In this document: positions 22,207 to 35,500 of the stretch, one piece after another
Layout of the letters: each line of letters begins with the position of its first letter
How positions within the stretch are numbered: position 1 is the first letter of the stretch
Origin: Lepisosteus oculatus
Lineage: Eukaryota; Chordata; Actinopteri; Semionotiformes; Lepisosteidae
Reading direction: 5' to 3'
DNA length: 64,000 nt
NCBI RefSeq assembly: GCF_040954835.1
Contig: NC_090718.1
Location: 11,299,532-11,363,531 of the forward strand
The notes under the pieces: generated by a model
Told to the model about the DNA's origin: nothing
The model's input: the letters and a program-made list of their open reading frames with translations, nothing else
Databases searched by the model: none
Made by a program: the position numbers and the translations under genes

Positions 22207-23740
22207 TGAAAAACGCACTTCATTGACCAAAATGTGGACGGACTTGTGGGAAAAACTTTTTTTCATTTACTCAAACTATTGTTCGAAAACAATTGATGTA
22301 GCAGTACTTGTCGGCAATAAGACGGAGTTTTAATAATTGGATGAGCGAAGCTGAACCCAAAGAGAGGCATCATCAGATTTAGCGTGAAGTAATTTTAAAA
22401 TTACATTTTCTCATTAGATTTATAGGTGTTATGTATCCGATTACAGCCATGTTTATACCTTCCCTTAATCCAGCAAATCACATAGAGCTGCTTTTGTCTT
22501 GCACAGTGCACAGTGTTTAGTGTAGTTTTCAATGGTGCATACTGTCGATAGTTTTGCTTCAGTGTTTAAGGAATTGCAACAAGTAACAATTCTTTTGCTT
22601 GTTTTGCCACAAGGCACTTGTGTTATGTAATTGCATAAGGGCATGTCCTATAATTTGTAGCCCCCAGAACTTTCTTTAGGTCGTTCTGTGCTATTGCTCA
22701 AATTCAGTAATATCACATACATAGGCTATGGTTTTCTCAGCCATAAAGAATAAAACATGAATGAAAGAAATAGATATTCTGTATCCTAGTGTGTTGAGAG
22801 ACTTTGGAGTCACTGCTCTAGATGTCTTGCTGCACACAGGCCCTGACAGGGCCATGAAGGAATTGAGCCCAGGTCACAGCTAAGGTTTGTTAAAGAACCA
22901 AAACAAATGACAAATGAGTAACTAGGAGGATGAATATTGTTTTATTGTATGACAAACAGTAGTGAAAGTGAAAAGGATGATCTCAACACAAACACCAGCC
23001 AGCTGAAATCAGTGTTCATTCCTAAGGCTGGCCACAGAATTCTCCAAAGGCCAACCCTGAAAAATACAATCACAGTATTGTAGGAGCAAATTAGACTGAG
23101 GTATGAAAGAAAGAGCATAGTGTACTTTCAGCCTATGTGGGCCTGTAACAGATAATTTCATCCACATATAAAAACACGTTTTATATTAAAATAAGTACTA
23201 TAAGAAAAAAAAGTGACAACAAACATAAAAAACAAATATTGACATTGCTAAAAATACATAATCAGTGACTTAGAGTGCATGTAATATCTGTATATCTATA
23301 TACAGTATAAAGCAAAATATATTTAACAGGTGTTCAAATCATTACCTGTCTGTCTATGTTGATTGAGGACTCTGGAAAGATTAACACTTTTAATGTAGAC
23401 AGAATGTTTTTGTGCATTAATGCATTACATGCATTAAACCAGAATCTCACTATTTTCCAAGGGCTTGGAAAAATAAATCCCATTTAGAATTTAAGTGAAC
23501 TACATAAATACACATTAAAAAGCATTTCTCCCTTTAATCGTACTCCACATCTGAACATGCAGTGTAGAGCTTCAGTGCAACACAACTCTTATTCCATGCA
23601 GAATTGTGTATACTTTAGGTTCCAAGAGGTCTATAGACAGCTGTTTCATCAAGCCTATCTGGTGTTTCCTTTAAGAGAAGGCTAAGAAGAGGTCTTTTAG
23701 TCCATCCCAGGGCATTTCTCAAAAAGAGCAGGGGTGTTAA
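22207..23740. other. AT-rich intergenic stretch
   Basis: Only short ORFs and AT-rich sequence are present. I see no gene, RNA structure or mobile-element terminus. Confidence 0.4.
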
Positions 23741-23744
23741 CCCT

Positions 23745-23935
23745 GTTGCCCTAGCCTAATTTCCTCCTGGCCTCATAAAGATCCCCATCTCTGAATTGGT
23801 TTCATCACTCTGCTCTCCTCCCCACTGATAGCTGATGTGTGGTGAGAGTACTGGCGCACTATGCCTTTAAAGTGCTTTGAGTGGAGTATCCAGAAAAGCA
23901 CTATATAATTATATATGTATAGTATATAAGCACTT
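23745..23935 (+). repeat. Interspersed repeat family A, copy 2
   Basis: It contains CTGAATTGGTTTCATCACT, CTCCCCACTGATAGCTGATG, GTGTGGTGAG and the 3' tail GTGCTTTGAGTGGAGTATCC followed by AGAAAAGCACTATATAA, in the same order as the copy at 52.6-52.9 kb. The middle is deleted relative to copies 1 and 4. Confidence 0.65.
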
Positions 23936-26380
23936 AACTATATAAGTGTAAGGAAATTACAATCATTTGCTTGGTAGTTAAATAACATCTTAACATAACA
24001 ACAATGTGGATCTTGATATTGAACAGAAGAATTAATTGGACTGGAACTTTGTTTGCTCATTGTGGATATACAGTATACTGTTCTGTGCTACAGCTTTCTG
24101 ACAGGGAAATGAGCTAAGAACTCTCATACCATCTACTGTACTGGGTGGACAGGAGGAGCTATTTAGGGTGCTGAAGAGAAGTTTATACTGCAGCTTAAGA
24201 GCAATTCTACTTGTAGAAAATCTGTTTTTACACAATACCTAGGTTTGCTTTATTAATACCATTTCTTATACCAAGGCAATTGCACTCATAAAAAGGAAAA
24301 TACAATATTCAGTTAGGAGCAAAACGTATTTTAAATACGGGAGGGACACAGAGGTTGACAGCTCAGCGTTTAACCGGCTAATTCCAGCAAACTGATGCCT
24401 TTGCTGTCTACTGTCTCTTACCTTTCATGACAAGTTCAGAATTTACAAACTCACAGCGTGCTAATGTGAAATTGGTGTACCTTAATCTTAACAACAACCT
24501 GGTGTGCTGGACAGGAACACTTACTGCATTGATTCAGGCATGAAGTAAATGTACATACTGTACTGTAATTCTCAGCTCAATCCTATATCTTTATACCCAA
24601 ACCTCAGCACAAACTAAAATCTAACTTTATAATCCAATACTAGCCAACAAACACCATTCTAGTACTGTATATAGGTTTTAAATCCCACAACCTAAACATA
24701 AGTTATGGGTTTCTTTATCTGAATACATTTAATAGTGTCGATTTTGTATTGTAGCCACTGGCCGTATAGATCTCAGAGTGCAGTAGATTCACACAGAGTA
24801 CTTGTGTTTTAGACTATAGACCTCAAAATTAAAATAACATCCGATATGAAGACATTAGTGGTTCACACTTCATTAAATGATTTGTAGTTTGTAATTTAAA
24901 TTTAAATTACAAACTATAAATAGGTAAAGAAAATAGGTAAGCTGCTCTCTTTTGCCTATCTGCTACCTTGGATCCCCGAGAATCACAGATATGTTATTAC
25001 TGTCGTCTAAGTGTACCGACGTGGTCATGCGGGACGCAGTGAAGTTGTTTAATCTCAGTACAGTATGTGTATTGCATGCACGATGTGTGATCTCCCCGCC
25101 AGTTTTAGCTCGGCGAATATGTGTCATTCCGGAAAAGAGGGCAAGAGCATCGCGTTTGTTAATGTACCTAAATCGGATTTCACTAACTGAAATCCAGAAA
25201 AGAAAAAGGTCCCTTGTCCCGTATTTTGAGCACAATTACAACTCACAATATCGGAAACTTGCCGTGGATAATAATCATGCATTAATGTAACCGACAAACC
25301 AGCCTCATTGTTGATACAGTGTAATCTACAAAACAAATGCTCACGTGGAGGGATTACTAAAGAACAGCAGTGTTACTCCTTTATTTATCGGTGTCTGCAT
25401 AGTTCAAACTCGGAATACAGAGCTGTATTTACCGTTCAGTAAAAGGTGTGTACGTACCTTAAGGAATTTTCGCTCTCCCACGGTATCCTCAATGTTGTCA
25501 GAAAGGGAAAAAACAATTAAAACCGACGTCCTCTGCAATTTGTTTCACAAACCCCAGACGCTGTCGCTTTGACATTAAACCATCTGTCAAGTCGTCCGAA
25601 ACAAGCCCGCTATAGTGTAGCTGACGCCAGTTAAGAGGGAGCTCAGCGCCGCCTGTTGGACCCAAGCGGGACCGCACCTCCACTGCAGTGCACGACTCCA
25701 GCCACACCTGACCAGGTGTTGTTGGTTAAACAGCGCTTTAACAATTAAAGGCGTCATTCCTTACCCGTTTCTTAAACTACCAGTTTGTCGCCTGTGCACT
25801 CCCAGAACTACCGATTGGGGACAAAACAAGTCGACAGGAAACAATTCACCCCAACAGCACAAGTGCTTGTTTTTCCGTGCGCAGCGATTTCGCTCCCCCA
25901 GACGACTCGCCACATTGACCAGACTCTAACATATCGCCAACGTTTTCAATTGATAAATAATCCGACACTGTAGCAAAGTATTTTCTTTACCTAGTGTCAT
26001 TTAATTACGTTCACATAAAATATGCATTGAAATAAAAAAATGACAGCAATGCTAGCAAATCAGAAATAAGAATAATATGTAACATTTTCAAAGTGTTAAA
26101 TGAAAGCACAGAACAGTGGTTATAGATGCTTGGAAGGGATTTCCCCCTCTCCTATTAGAACAGATACTCTGCCAAGGGATGTATGGATATTAAATCAGCT
26201 ACAACCCGTTTACAGCTCTAGAAAACAAGTGTAACATCTTGCTTGCCTTTATTAGGACTTGTCAGCCAGTCTCAAAAATGTACTTGTATAAATCTTTCAA
26301 TACGAACAGCTGTCCAGTGTTTTTATGACCAAGCAGAAGTTCGCTATGAAACGTGGGATAGGATTCATTACCTCTGACTG
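23936..26380. other. Intergenic, with CpG-richer 24.95-25.95 kb
   Basis: A perfect 32-bp palindrome lies at 24885-24916. From about 24950 to 25950 the sequence has many CpG dinucleotides and open frames on both strands but no recognised protein. The best-supported element is the minus-strand exon-like block described separately at 25458-25700. Confidence 0.35.
25458..25700 (-). ncRNA. Candidate first exon of a minus-strand transcript
   Basis: On the minus strand a CpG-containing block ends in a strong donor (TTAAG|GTACGT, exon end 25458). Inside is an ATG at the start of a 25-codon frame (MSKRQRLGF...) that stops before the donor. The longer 69-codon frame containing it has no recognised domain. 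It is likely the 5' end of an uncharacterised transcript running towards 24 kb. Confidence 0.25.
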
Positions 26381-26385
26381 TAATA

Positions 26386-26475
26386 ACCATCCGTTTTCAC
26401 TAACCACTTAACCCTATGCAGGGTTGCGGTGACCTGTCAGTGGACAGCATACACTCTGGATTGGACATAATATGC
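26386..26475 (+). repeat. Degenerate dispersed repeat fragment
   Basis: The run CCATCCGTTTTCACTAACCA followed by GCAGGGTTGCGGTGACCTGT and CACTCTGGATTGGACA matches the general form of a very common fish dispersed repeat (CCATCCATTTTC...GGGTCGCGG...). Assignment is from memory of the family's form, not a search. Confidence 0.45.
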
Positions 26476-26829
26476 AAGAGCGCTGTAGTGCTCATATGCA
26501 TACAGGGGGCAGTTTTAGACATGATGGCTTTGGGCTGTGACGGGAAACCCACTATGATACAGGGAGACCAGGCACACGAGCAACTAGTTCTAGTGGAAGG
26601 ACTCCAGCTAACCTCACCTGTGGAAAGGGAAAACCAAAAAACCCAAGTGGACTTAACAGTTCAATTCTGTTGCTTCTTGACACACTCTTGGAAGTTTTCT
26701 AAATGTTCGAGCAGTTTTTCAGACACTAATAATTCCGTTTAATGCCTTTTCAGTTTTAAATAGACGCATTCATACTAAGAAACAGGCGAGCAGAAGGGAA
26801 CAAGGGACTCCAGTGAAGAAGCGTCGACA

Positions 26830-29800
26830 TGAAAGGGTAAACTGAACATGTTTATTATTTAAACTATCACTTAAATAAAAAAAAGTGCATAGAAAATAAA
26901 CATGATTAGAAATTTTCCTTTTTACAGTTATGTACAATTTTTTTTTTCAGTTATTTTACATTCAGTCTTAAGTAGTTTTCAGTTTTTTTCCAACGGTCTT
27001 TCCTTCATTTCTGCGATATTAGATAACACTGATGAGCTACGAACTCAAGAGAAACAAACACTTAATCATCATCACCATGGTTATTATAGTTGCCATGACC
27101 ACGCAGGGGGGCAAAGGGCAAAGGGCAGGGTGTTTCTGGCAGGACGCTAGAAGTTGAAAGTCCTCACGTGGGAAAAGGCAAGACAAGGAGAGTGTTGGTG
27201 AAAGGCCACAGAAAAAAAAAAGAAAAGCCTGTTCATCTTCCTTCTCTCCCCCACCATCCTCCTTTAGCGCGTCACTTCCCAATGCGGTACAGAGACCCTT
27301 AAAAACTACACATATAAAAGTTTAAGATTCATTTGACTACCCTAAACTGTCACTGTCCTGGAGTTTAGAAAATAATTGCAAAAAAAACAATAAATAAAAA
27401 TTCTATAGTTCTTTATTATAAAACACTACATAAAAATGAATAAAAACTACAAATTAAGCCTTACCTATCAGAAGGTGGGGGAGCAGGAGGACAAAAGAAG
27501 CCCATCAGTGAGAGTTTTTTAAAACCGAAACAGAAAAGATAAAAAATAACTTTTTCTATGGCCTTGACTATTCAACACATTGAGTTACCACATCAAGAAA
27601 GCGGTCGAAGATTAAGAATTCCTGTAAAAAAAATATATGTCCAAAGAAAATAAAACATTCATTTTTTACTACAAGTTAAAATCACGAGAGTCAAATGGCT
27701 GACTTCAACAAGTACACAACCACATTATACATATATAGTTTCGTAATATAAATATCGTCGTTCCTTTAAAAAGAAAGAAAAAAAACAACCGCAGTGGGCC
27801 CTGTGACAAGGCCTCTAGACACAGGATAACGGATATTTGATATTAATTACAAGCTGCTGTTACGTTAGTTCTAGTATAGTAGTATCTGTAACACAAAAAC
27901 CATTATAGAGTACACTGAAAGATGCAATTAACCTTAAGTAAGCTGCTGTTTGCTATTTGTAACTAAGTTTGTCCATTCCATATACTGTGTAGACACTGAA
28001 GTATGAGATACTATTTATATTTATATAAATGTATATATATATAGTGTAACTGGCAATGTGAAGGAGTTACTGGTTGTCCAAGGTGATGTGTGAAGAACTG
28101 CAATTGTCTCAGCACCCCTGTGGAGGTTATCTCTGAGGCACTGCCCAAAATGACTTGCTTCAATCCAAGAGGACAGTATTCTTGCAATATTGCGTTGAAA
28201 TGCATTACACAAGGAGAAGTCTCTGACCAAGCCCTTATTAATAGCATTAATGTTAATCGGTTTCTTTAATTTTCACAAAATCGGTAAAGGCCTTAATTGT
28301 ACAATCGCTCGAGGATTCTTTGCCTTTTTTTTCTCTCCTTTTTAAACAGAACAACCAGCGCAGGCTGGGTGGCTGTGATCAGTGTGAAATTGAAACATAC
28401 ATTCAATAGAGGCTGAGAGGCAGAATTCCCTCTGAACACCAACTCCATCCAGACAGGCCGGTGAGCAAGTATTTTGATGCAGAAAAAAAAAAGCTGACCA
28501 TATCCCTGAAATAATTACGTCTCTTGGGACGATTTGTTTTTTGTGTTCTCCTTTATGGAAAAAAAAATGGTCCTAGATTTCTCGGGCAACCATCATTGTT
28601 GCTTTGGTTTCTAGAGCCGAGAGTTGTCGAAGGGGTACCGTCGCTGTCTTGCTATGAAGTATTCTCCCCCATTCTTTAACTTGAACTTAAAAACAAAAAC
28701 GCGGAGTTTTGTATGAAGTCTTCCTCTCACTCGGTAAGTGCTATACAGGCTACCGCAAGTGCAACTTGCTTATACTGGGAGCCTGGGTAGGTCAGGAGTT
28801 TAAGGAATTCTGCATCTTCTTTCTCGGATAAAAAAAAAACAAAAAAACAGCACACAGTTCACAAAACAGCAAAAACAAAAATATACAACACAAAAACAAG
28901 AACTCAGAACTGGCCTGGTGTGCTCACTTCTCTAAGCACAGTGTGCGCACAGCAGCTTCCCAGCGCTCTGTTCACAGAGCTCTTTCCTCCCGAGGTATGT
29001 AAGGAAGAATTTGGCTCCCTAACGCTCAGGGCTTCTGCAGATACAGCTGCGGCCCAAGTTGGATGGGATACTATGAAGCGCCGTCGGAGGAAACAAAACA
29101 GCAGCGCGGCACTAAGAAAACGACTCCCAAAGACCACCAAAAATATCCTTCCTACGGGCTCTGGAGTTAAAAATCAAGTGAACGGAACCCAGTGACAAAG
29201 AGGTTCAGAGTGTCATCTTGTTCAGTTTTGTCCTGGTCTGGGCTTAGTAGTAAAAAAAAGCTCTCTCTCTCAACAAAAGGTCACCGTGCCCCAGATCTGA
29301 TATTCAAACTGGGCTAGTTGACCAAAGATCAGAGCTGTAGGACAGGGGGCAGACCCCTCACTCCCCCACAGCTCCTTCTCCAATAGGGGCAAGGCGGCAG
29401 CAGCACAAGTGCTATTTTACTTGGTCTCATTTTTGTATCAGTTTGGGTGTACAAAACGCTGCTCTAATGAGGGACTGAATGAGGACAACAGTGGGGAAAA
29501 AAACAGCAGAGCAGCCCACTGTTTCCTCTTGAATGGAGGGTAATTTCGGGATTCTGTCGGCACGCCAGGTTGGGACCGATGTAGTACTGGGAGATGTAGA
29601 ATGGCACCCCCACAAGAGAAACCGAGCCCCAGGCTTTCAGGATCTTTAAACAGACGTCTTGGTGCCCCCACCCCGTTGCTGCCGAATACTGGATTTCTAG
29701 TCGCCAAACGTAAAAGCCAGACCGAGAGCATCACGATAGCTCCTTGAGATGGGAATGAAAAGGCAACCCCCCCCACCCCCAACACCGCGTACTGGGAGAC

Positions 29801-32262
29801 AAAAAAGTGGCAAGCTACCCTGAGGTGTGGAGCAACAGCACCTCCGTCGAGGAATTTAAAAAGAGCAAAATGAGGACACTCAAGAGGAGACCAGCTCTCG
29901 AGTCGGCCCACTGACAACCCTGCTCTGCAGCGCCACACCCAGGCAAGCACAGGTATCCGAAGGGTGCTTCCACTGAGGAAGATCTCCCCCTCTGTCGGGG
30001 AGTGAGGCAGACCCCCTCATTCCTCCCCCCACCCCGGCCCCAGCGACTGATCGTGGCAAAAGACACGGCTGTTTCCCCGAGTGAACCATCCCTTCGCAGG
30101 AATCAAAAAGGGAAAAAAAGCCCCCAAAGACCTTCTCACACTCCTCGAAGTATTTCATCGAGAGCGGCTACAATCCTGGAGGCAACATCCACTCTGACCG
30201 TGGACTGAAAAGCAAAAGGAGTGACACGCTGTTATTTTCTCTCAATCAGGGTGCCAGACTGGCTGGTTTGCTGCACTTAAAACAGGTAAACAGGTCGAGT
30301 TTACACACTTTGCTGCACCATGCCTACTGCTGATGTCTAGTTATTCAAAAACGGACACAATCGATACTGGAAATCTGCAAAGACCAACCAGCCAGAGCTA
30401 GGAGGAGGACTGCTAACTGAGGGACAGGGACAGCTGTTGTTTTTTTAACAACCGAGAAAGCCACAGGCTATGAGAAATTAAATAACATTAAAAAAAAAAA
30501 CAACATATAAGATCTATAAAATTTCTCAACCAAAGCGTCAGTGTTTGTAAACTTTGTTTCGTCTCCTACAAAAGAGGACCTCAGTAAAATAAATACAACT
30601 TGTTTCTTTTAAAAAAATAAATACAATCACTAAGTGCTTTTCACCTTTAAGCGCTTTTTGTCTCACGTATAGAAAAATATACATATTATTTACATTTAAA
30701 AAGAGAAAACATGAATTGCGTAACAAAAATATTAATATCAGTCAAGAGAACGAGAGAGAGAGAGACCTGAATGGGTCAGTCTATGGATATGTCTAAAAGA
30801 TAATTGAAAATATTTTGGCAGTCTGTGTTTGGAAATAGTACTTGGAGCAACGATGCTTTTTCATGGACATTATTCTTATCCTTTAAAAAATTCCCAAGAG
30901 ATCATGCTATTACAACAATGGAAATACCCTTCTTTAAACTGCAATATTTTGCTAGTTTAGAGCATTTAGGCTCAAGCCACATGTTCTCACCTCCTAAATC
31001 AGATGACGTAATTTTCTGGAGGGTCAAAGAAAACCCCACCCCCTGCAATGTTAAACCAGACTGGGTACAGGTTCGATCAGGCAACAGGCTGAAGAGTCAG
31101 AGTGGAATTTCAGTGGGGCTCAGAGCCCGAGGGTGTGGAGTGGGCAGTGTAGGCGAGTCGATGACAATGTAGTCCTTTCCTATGTCAGGTGTAAGAAATA
31201 AAAGGAAAAGCGCTCATGTCCCTTAGCTCTCAGTGTTCCGCTCAAGAACAGGCACTGTTCCGTCAGAGATCGAGTGCCACTGGCTTCCTTCCATCCAGCT
31301 TAACCCCTGTCGGATTTCTCATGTAGTATACAGACCCATCGCCGTCATTATTCGGAGTATCAGAATTGAAAAAAATAAAATCTACAAGATTTCCTTTACA
31401 GGGCTATGATCGGCGCCGCACTGGGCACCATTACGCTCTCTAGTGTTTAAAGAAAACCCCACAATGGTCATGACTTGTCAGACGTTACAACTAGGGTTAG
31501 TATATAATACAGTGTATCGGAAACACAACTAAGAAATTTCAAAACGGACCCATGACATCTCCTAATGCAAAGACTCGCCCATACGCCACTATGTACATTC
31601 AAAGGTTGAGAGATAGGGGAGTGTGTTTGCCTTTACTATTGATTTCTCTTTCCCTTTCCCAGATTGCACTTATCATATGTCAAAGGTGTCCACTGTTGTT
31701 TCGATTCCTGTATTGTTAATCAGTGCTTTACCTGCCCCAACCAAAACTAGGTACCCAGTGTGGCGTCATAGTTCCAGAGACAAGACCTCACCCCCAGAAA
31801 ATCAGATCAGGAGTTCAAAATTCACCTGCTTGGTCAAAACTGACTGGGGGAAGGGGAGGGACGCTATTCTTTAATAAATGACAAGCAAAAGTACACTGCT
31901 TTTGAAAGGGCCAGGGGACACACTAACAGCATCTTTAAAAATGTTATCTGTTGTGTCTACAGGTAAGAAGTTTTGCACGCTCCCCCGTAGGGATGGAGGC
32001 CTTTTGACCCAGCAGACACCCTCCACCCTCCTTCATCCCCTCCCCATTCTCTTCCTTGAAAAAAACGAGCAGCGAGAATTTCCTGGCAGCCACCTCGCGT
32101 GGCTCACTAGACAGACACTAGTTAACAGCACACTGACGGACAGAATCCCTGCTTTCCCCAAGAAAGCACCATCAACCAGTAGCAACCCAGAATGCCCTGG
32201 AAGCTCTCTGCAGGGGTCGGCTGACAGCCGGAGGGCGAGAGGTTCGTCGGGAGCCCGGCGCG
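26830..32262 (-). other. kmt2a: kmt2a 3' untranslated region (probable extent)
   Basis: Everything downstream of the kmt2a stop codon on the minus strand down to about 26.83 kb lacks a supported gene and is plausibly one long 3' UTR. The human gene also has a 3' UTR of several kilobases. AATAAA signals on the minus strand lie at 26856-26851 and 27417-27412; either could end the transcript. The region includes A/T-rich tracts, an (AG)n run near 30755-30766 and TATA-rich sequence near 28.0 kb. The 3' end is inferred, not seen directly. Confidence 0.5.
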
Positions 32263-32538
32263 TCAGTTGAGGAACTTGCGGCACTTCTTGGCCCCGCAGT
32301 TGCAGGGCAGCTTGTTGCCGGCGTCCTCGATGGGGAACTTGTAGTCGTAGGTGAGCTCCTCGCCGCGGTAGATCTTGCGCAGGGCGAAGATGACGATGTG
32401 TTTCTGGCCGTCGATGTTGATGACGCGCGAGTAGCAGTTGGGCTCGCAGGAGTGGTTGATGAAGCGCGCCGCGTTGCCGTGCATGGTGGCGTCCACCACT
32501 TCGTAGTCGTCGATGCGGAACATGTAGCAGCCGATGCC
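32263..32538 (-). CDS. kmt2a: kmt2a exon 36: SET C-terminal half, post-SET, stop
   Basis: The acceptor CACGCCAG precedes GGCATCGG (GIGCYMFR...). It encodes the catalytic core: [11 protein letters not shown], the NHSCEPNC cofactor-binding signature, then [11 protein letters not shown] with the active-site tyrosine. The post-SET zinc cysteines are in [13 protein letters not shown], followed by TGA (32263-32265). All residues expected for an active enzyme are present. Intron 35 upstream (679 bp) holds no recognised element. Confidence 0.97.
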   Translation of the reverse strand, partial: GIGCYMFRIDDYEVVDATMHGNAARFINHSCEPNCYSRVINIDGQKHIVIFALRKIYRGEELTYDYKFPIEDAGNKLPCNCGAKKCRKFLN

Positions 32539-35500
32539 CTGGCGTGGGAGAAAGGGATATGAAGTCACGGAAAAGAACGGGAGCGCGTCGGCAGATCATA
32601 CCCTGCAGTGGAACTTCATGTGCAGCACGCCTGATCTCAAGATTCAAGAGGGTGCTTGGAACAGCCGGCCTAATCCACTGAAGCCAATGTTTTGCAATTA
32701 GTGGAGGTGCCTGTCTTAAAACACACTGCCAAGTTGAAGCAGCTGTCTGTAGTCTTTTGGAACCTAAAATATTTGTAAATCTGCATGGAATAAGATTTCT
32801 GTTGCACTATAGGTCTAGACAGTATGTGGCACAGAATTAAAACACTGTTTTATATGCCTGATATGTATCTAGTTGACCCATGTTACACAGCGTGACATAT
32901 ACAAAGAAGCTGCAGCACAGACTTCCAGGCTACTATACAGAGAAATGCTTCTGTTCTAGCATGGCAAAATTCATATGGCTGAATGACAGAAATGGTTTCT
33001 GAAAAGGGTGGCAATTTCTTTAATAGCTAAACAGCAGCTGCCAAGTGGGTGAAGCCGAAATAAATGCACAGGCCTGGTGCGAATGATTAAGGGAGACAAG
33101 CCAGCCTTCCTGGGCCTGCGTGGTGTATGGGACTTGTTTCTAGGCAAGTGGCCGTGTCTGCTCTTTCGGGGAGGACTGCAGGACACTCCCCTGGGACCTA
33201 TGTCCCGGCCCCCCTACCTTTCCGTCGTAATACTTCTCCCGCTTGTCAGTGAGGACGGAGCGGATGACATTCCCCGAGTACTCGATCACCATCTCCCCCG
33301 CGTCGATGTTCCTCTTGCAGAACAGTCCCCGGCCGTGGATGGCGGACCTGATGGACACACGAGAAGCCGGCGAGGTCACTTTCACTGCACCAGCTCCCTT
33401 GTTATACTTAAAACTGGATTCTTGCACCTGTCTGTTTGTTTTCACTCCAGCCGAGCTCTACATCTCCACCGCTCATTCATGACTCAATTGATCTGCTTGC
33501 TTGTCTAGACCTAATCAGTTCCAAGTGTTCAAATATCCTACTTCAAGGGTTCAGGTTCCAACAACAGCAGCACACAGAACTTTACACAGCCTCTTAATTG
33601 CTTGCCGTTATTTCTAACTAAACAGCTCCCACTAGCTGATCCGCTGATGATGACAAATCAGATGAGAAGAGGCTGTTTGGGCCACTGGACCACTTTAGTC
33701 CTTTTGCTCTGTGGTATGATAGACAGGGCTGGTTGTACCGGGAGCACACCTGCCAAGATAAAATGCTCTCCAAACCCCTCCCTGAAAGGGGATAGCAAAC
33801 AAAAACATGTGAACATGCAGACACCACACAGACAGACACCCCAAGCTGGAATTAAACCCGGCAGCTTTGAGGCTGCAATGCCTGCCACCATGCTACCACG
33901 CCTGGAGAATCTGATGTGGAAATGCAGAAGATTAACAGTTCAGAGCCCAGAGCCACGTCTCTGGATTTCTGTGCTCGGAGTGCAGAACGGACCCCCTACC
34001 TGTAGACGCCCACCGCTTCCTTCGATGTCTTCTTTAAGTGCCTGAACCTCATGGGCATGGGCAGGTCCATACTGGTGGGACGGCTGGCAAAAAAAAAAGA
34101 CAGAGTGAATCACTGGTCGATCCTCTCAACAAGCTTTGTTGTTTGGAGAAAGAGGGGAGAGAAAGACTCAGAAGAAATGAATGGAAGACAGAGCCACAGC
34201 ATAAAAGGACGCGAGAAAGAAGGGGTGAACGGTCCGACACAGAGAGGGCCCCCCCTCAGGCCAAGGAGAGGGCAGTGCCGAATCCCCAAACAGAGCCACT
34301 CACCGGGCAGACTTGAGCTGCACCTCCTCTTCCTCCTCGTCGTGGGGGCTGTACTTGGGGGGCTGCCGGTGTTTGGAGGCCAGGAAGTTGAACATGTCAA
34401 ACACCGAGCGCCTGAAAGGAAGAGACGGGAAGACGAGGAATGACACCACGAGCGAGGGGGCCTAGAGGGGCTGGGATCGACAGTCTTGGGCCCCACTAGT
34501 CAGTTTCGCCCACTTGTTCCTCACCGCGACTGTCACTAGCCCTGGCCACGCGCGCGCGGTTTCCCACAGCCGCCTACCTGTAGTTGACCTCCGCTCTGGC
34601 CGCGCCGTGCGGGTTGATGGGCGGCTCATCCGCCTCCTCTGGCTTGTGGAAGCGGAACTTGTAGTTGCGACAGTGCCGGGCGCCGTACAGCTGCTCCAGG
34701 AGGAACACCACGGCGTCGTGGATCACCCCCAGCATCCACAGGCCGTTCACCCCTGAGAAAGAGCGAGGCAGCAGGGAGTGAGGACGGGGCGGCTAACCCT
34801 GGAAAACCTTGTACCTTCTGCTGCCTCCATCCTGTGCTCCAGTTCACCCAGTAGTACATTTTTTTACAAAGCCCTTGTTCTTACCCTGTATACCTTGTTC
34901 TTGTACTCTTATAAATATATACATCGTGGTTGTATCGTGATTAGAGACTGAGCTCCTGTTTTTCTTTTCTGCTCACTAGAATTCCGGATTTGTTCAAAAG
35001 GAACATCTGCAGAAGAAGACTAGCTCAAAGCTACTGATCTACGGGATAAACAAGAAAATGCAGAGGAACAAGTAAAGGTTCGTCCCATGCCGAAAGGAAA
35101 AGAGACACAATGTTTTGGCTGTGGAGCCTTCTTCAGGTGTCGCACCTGAATAAACCTTTACATTTTCCTTTGCAGCCTATGCATGCCTGAACTTAGGGGA
35201 ATGTTTACTCCCTGAACGTCTAGAGGCTGTAATGAAGGCTCAGATTTTTATGCTTTGTTTTGCATTACAATACAACGCAGTATATAGCGTAGTGGACAGG
35301 TCTGTTGGTCTCTGAAGTGGGCGTTTGTGGGTTTGAGTCCCTGCTCCAGAGACAGCTGTGTAATGGAAACCAGCATCGCTAGGGGATGCTCTGGCCTGAA
35401 GGGTTGATATGGCTGTGCAACCCAGAAACCCACAATGAAACAAACTCACATTATCTTTTAGCAACTCGTTACATCTTGGATTTGTATGGACCCTGAAACC

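Noticed and set aside
27037-27282. 81-codon minus-strand ORF within the probable kmt2a 3' UTR
   Set aside because: Low complexity, no homologue recognised and no splice or promoter context.
29438-29950. 170-codon minus-strand ORF within the probable 3' UTR
   Set aside because: Composition is irregular and no domain is recognisable; it lies downstream of the kmt2a stop on the same strand, so it is more likely a chance frame in UTR.
34071-34075. Alternative acceptor CCACCAG for exon 34
   Set aside because: It would delete the conserved RPTS residues; the upstream AG after the polypyrimidine tract restores the family sequence in phase.
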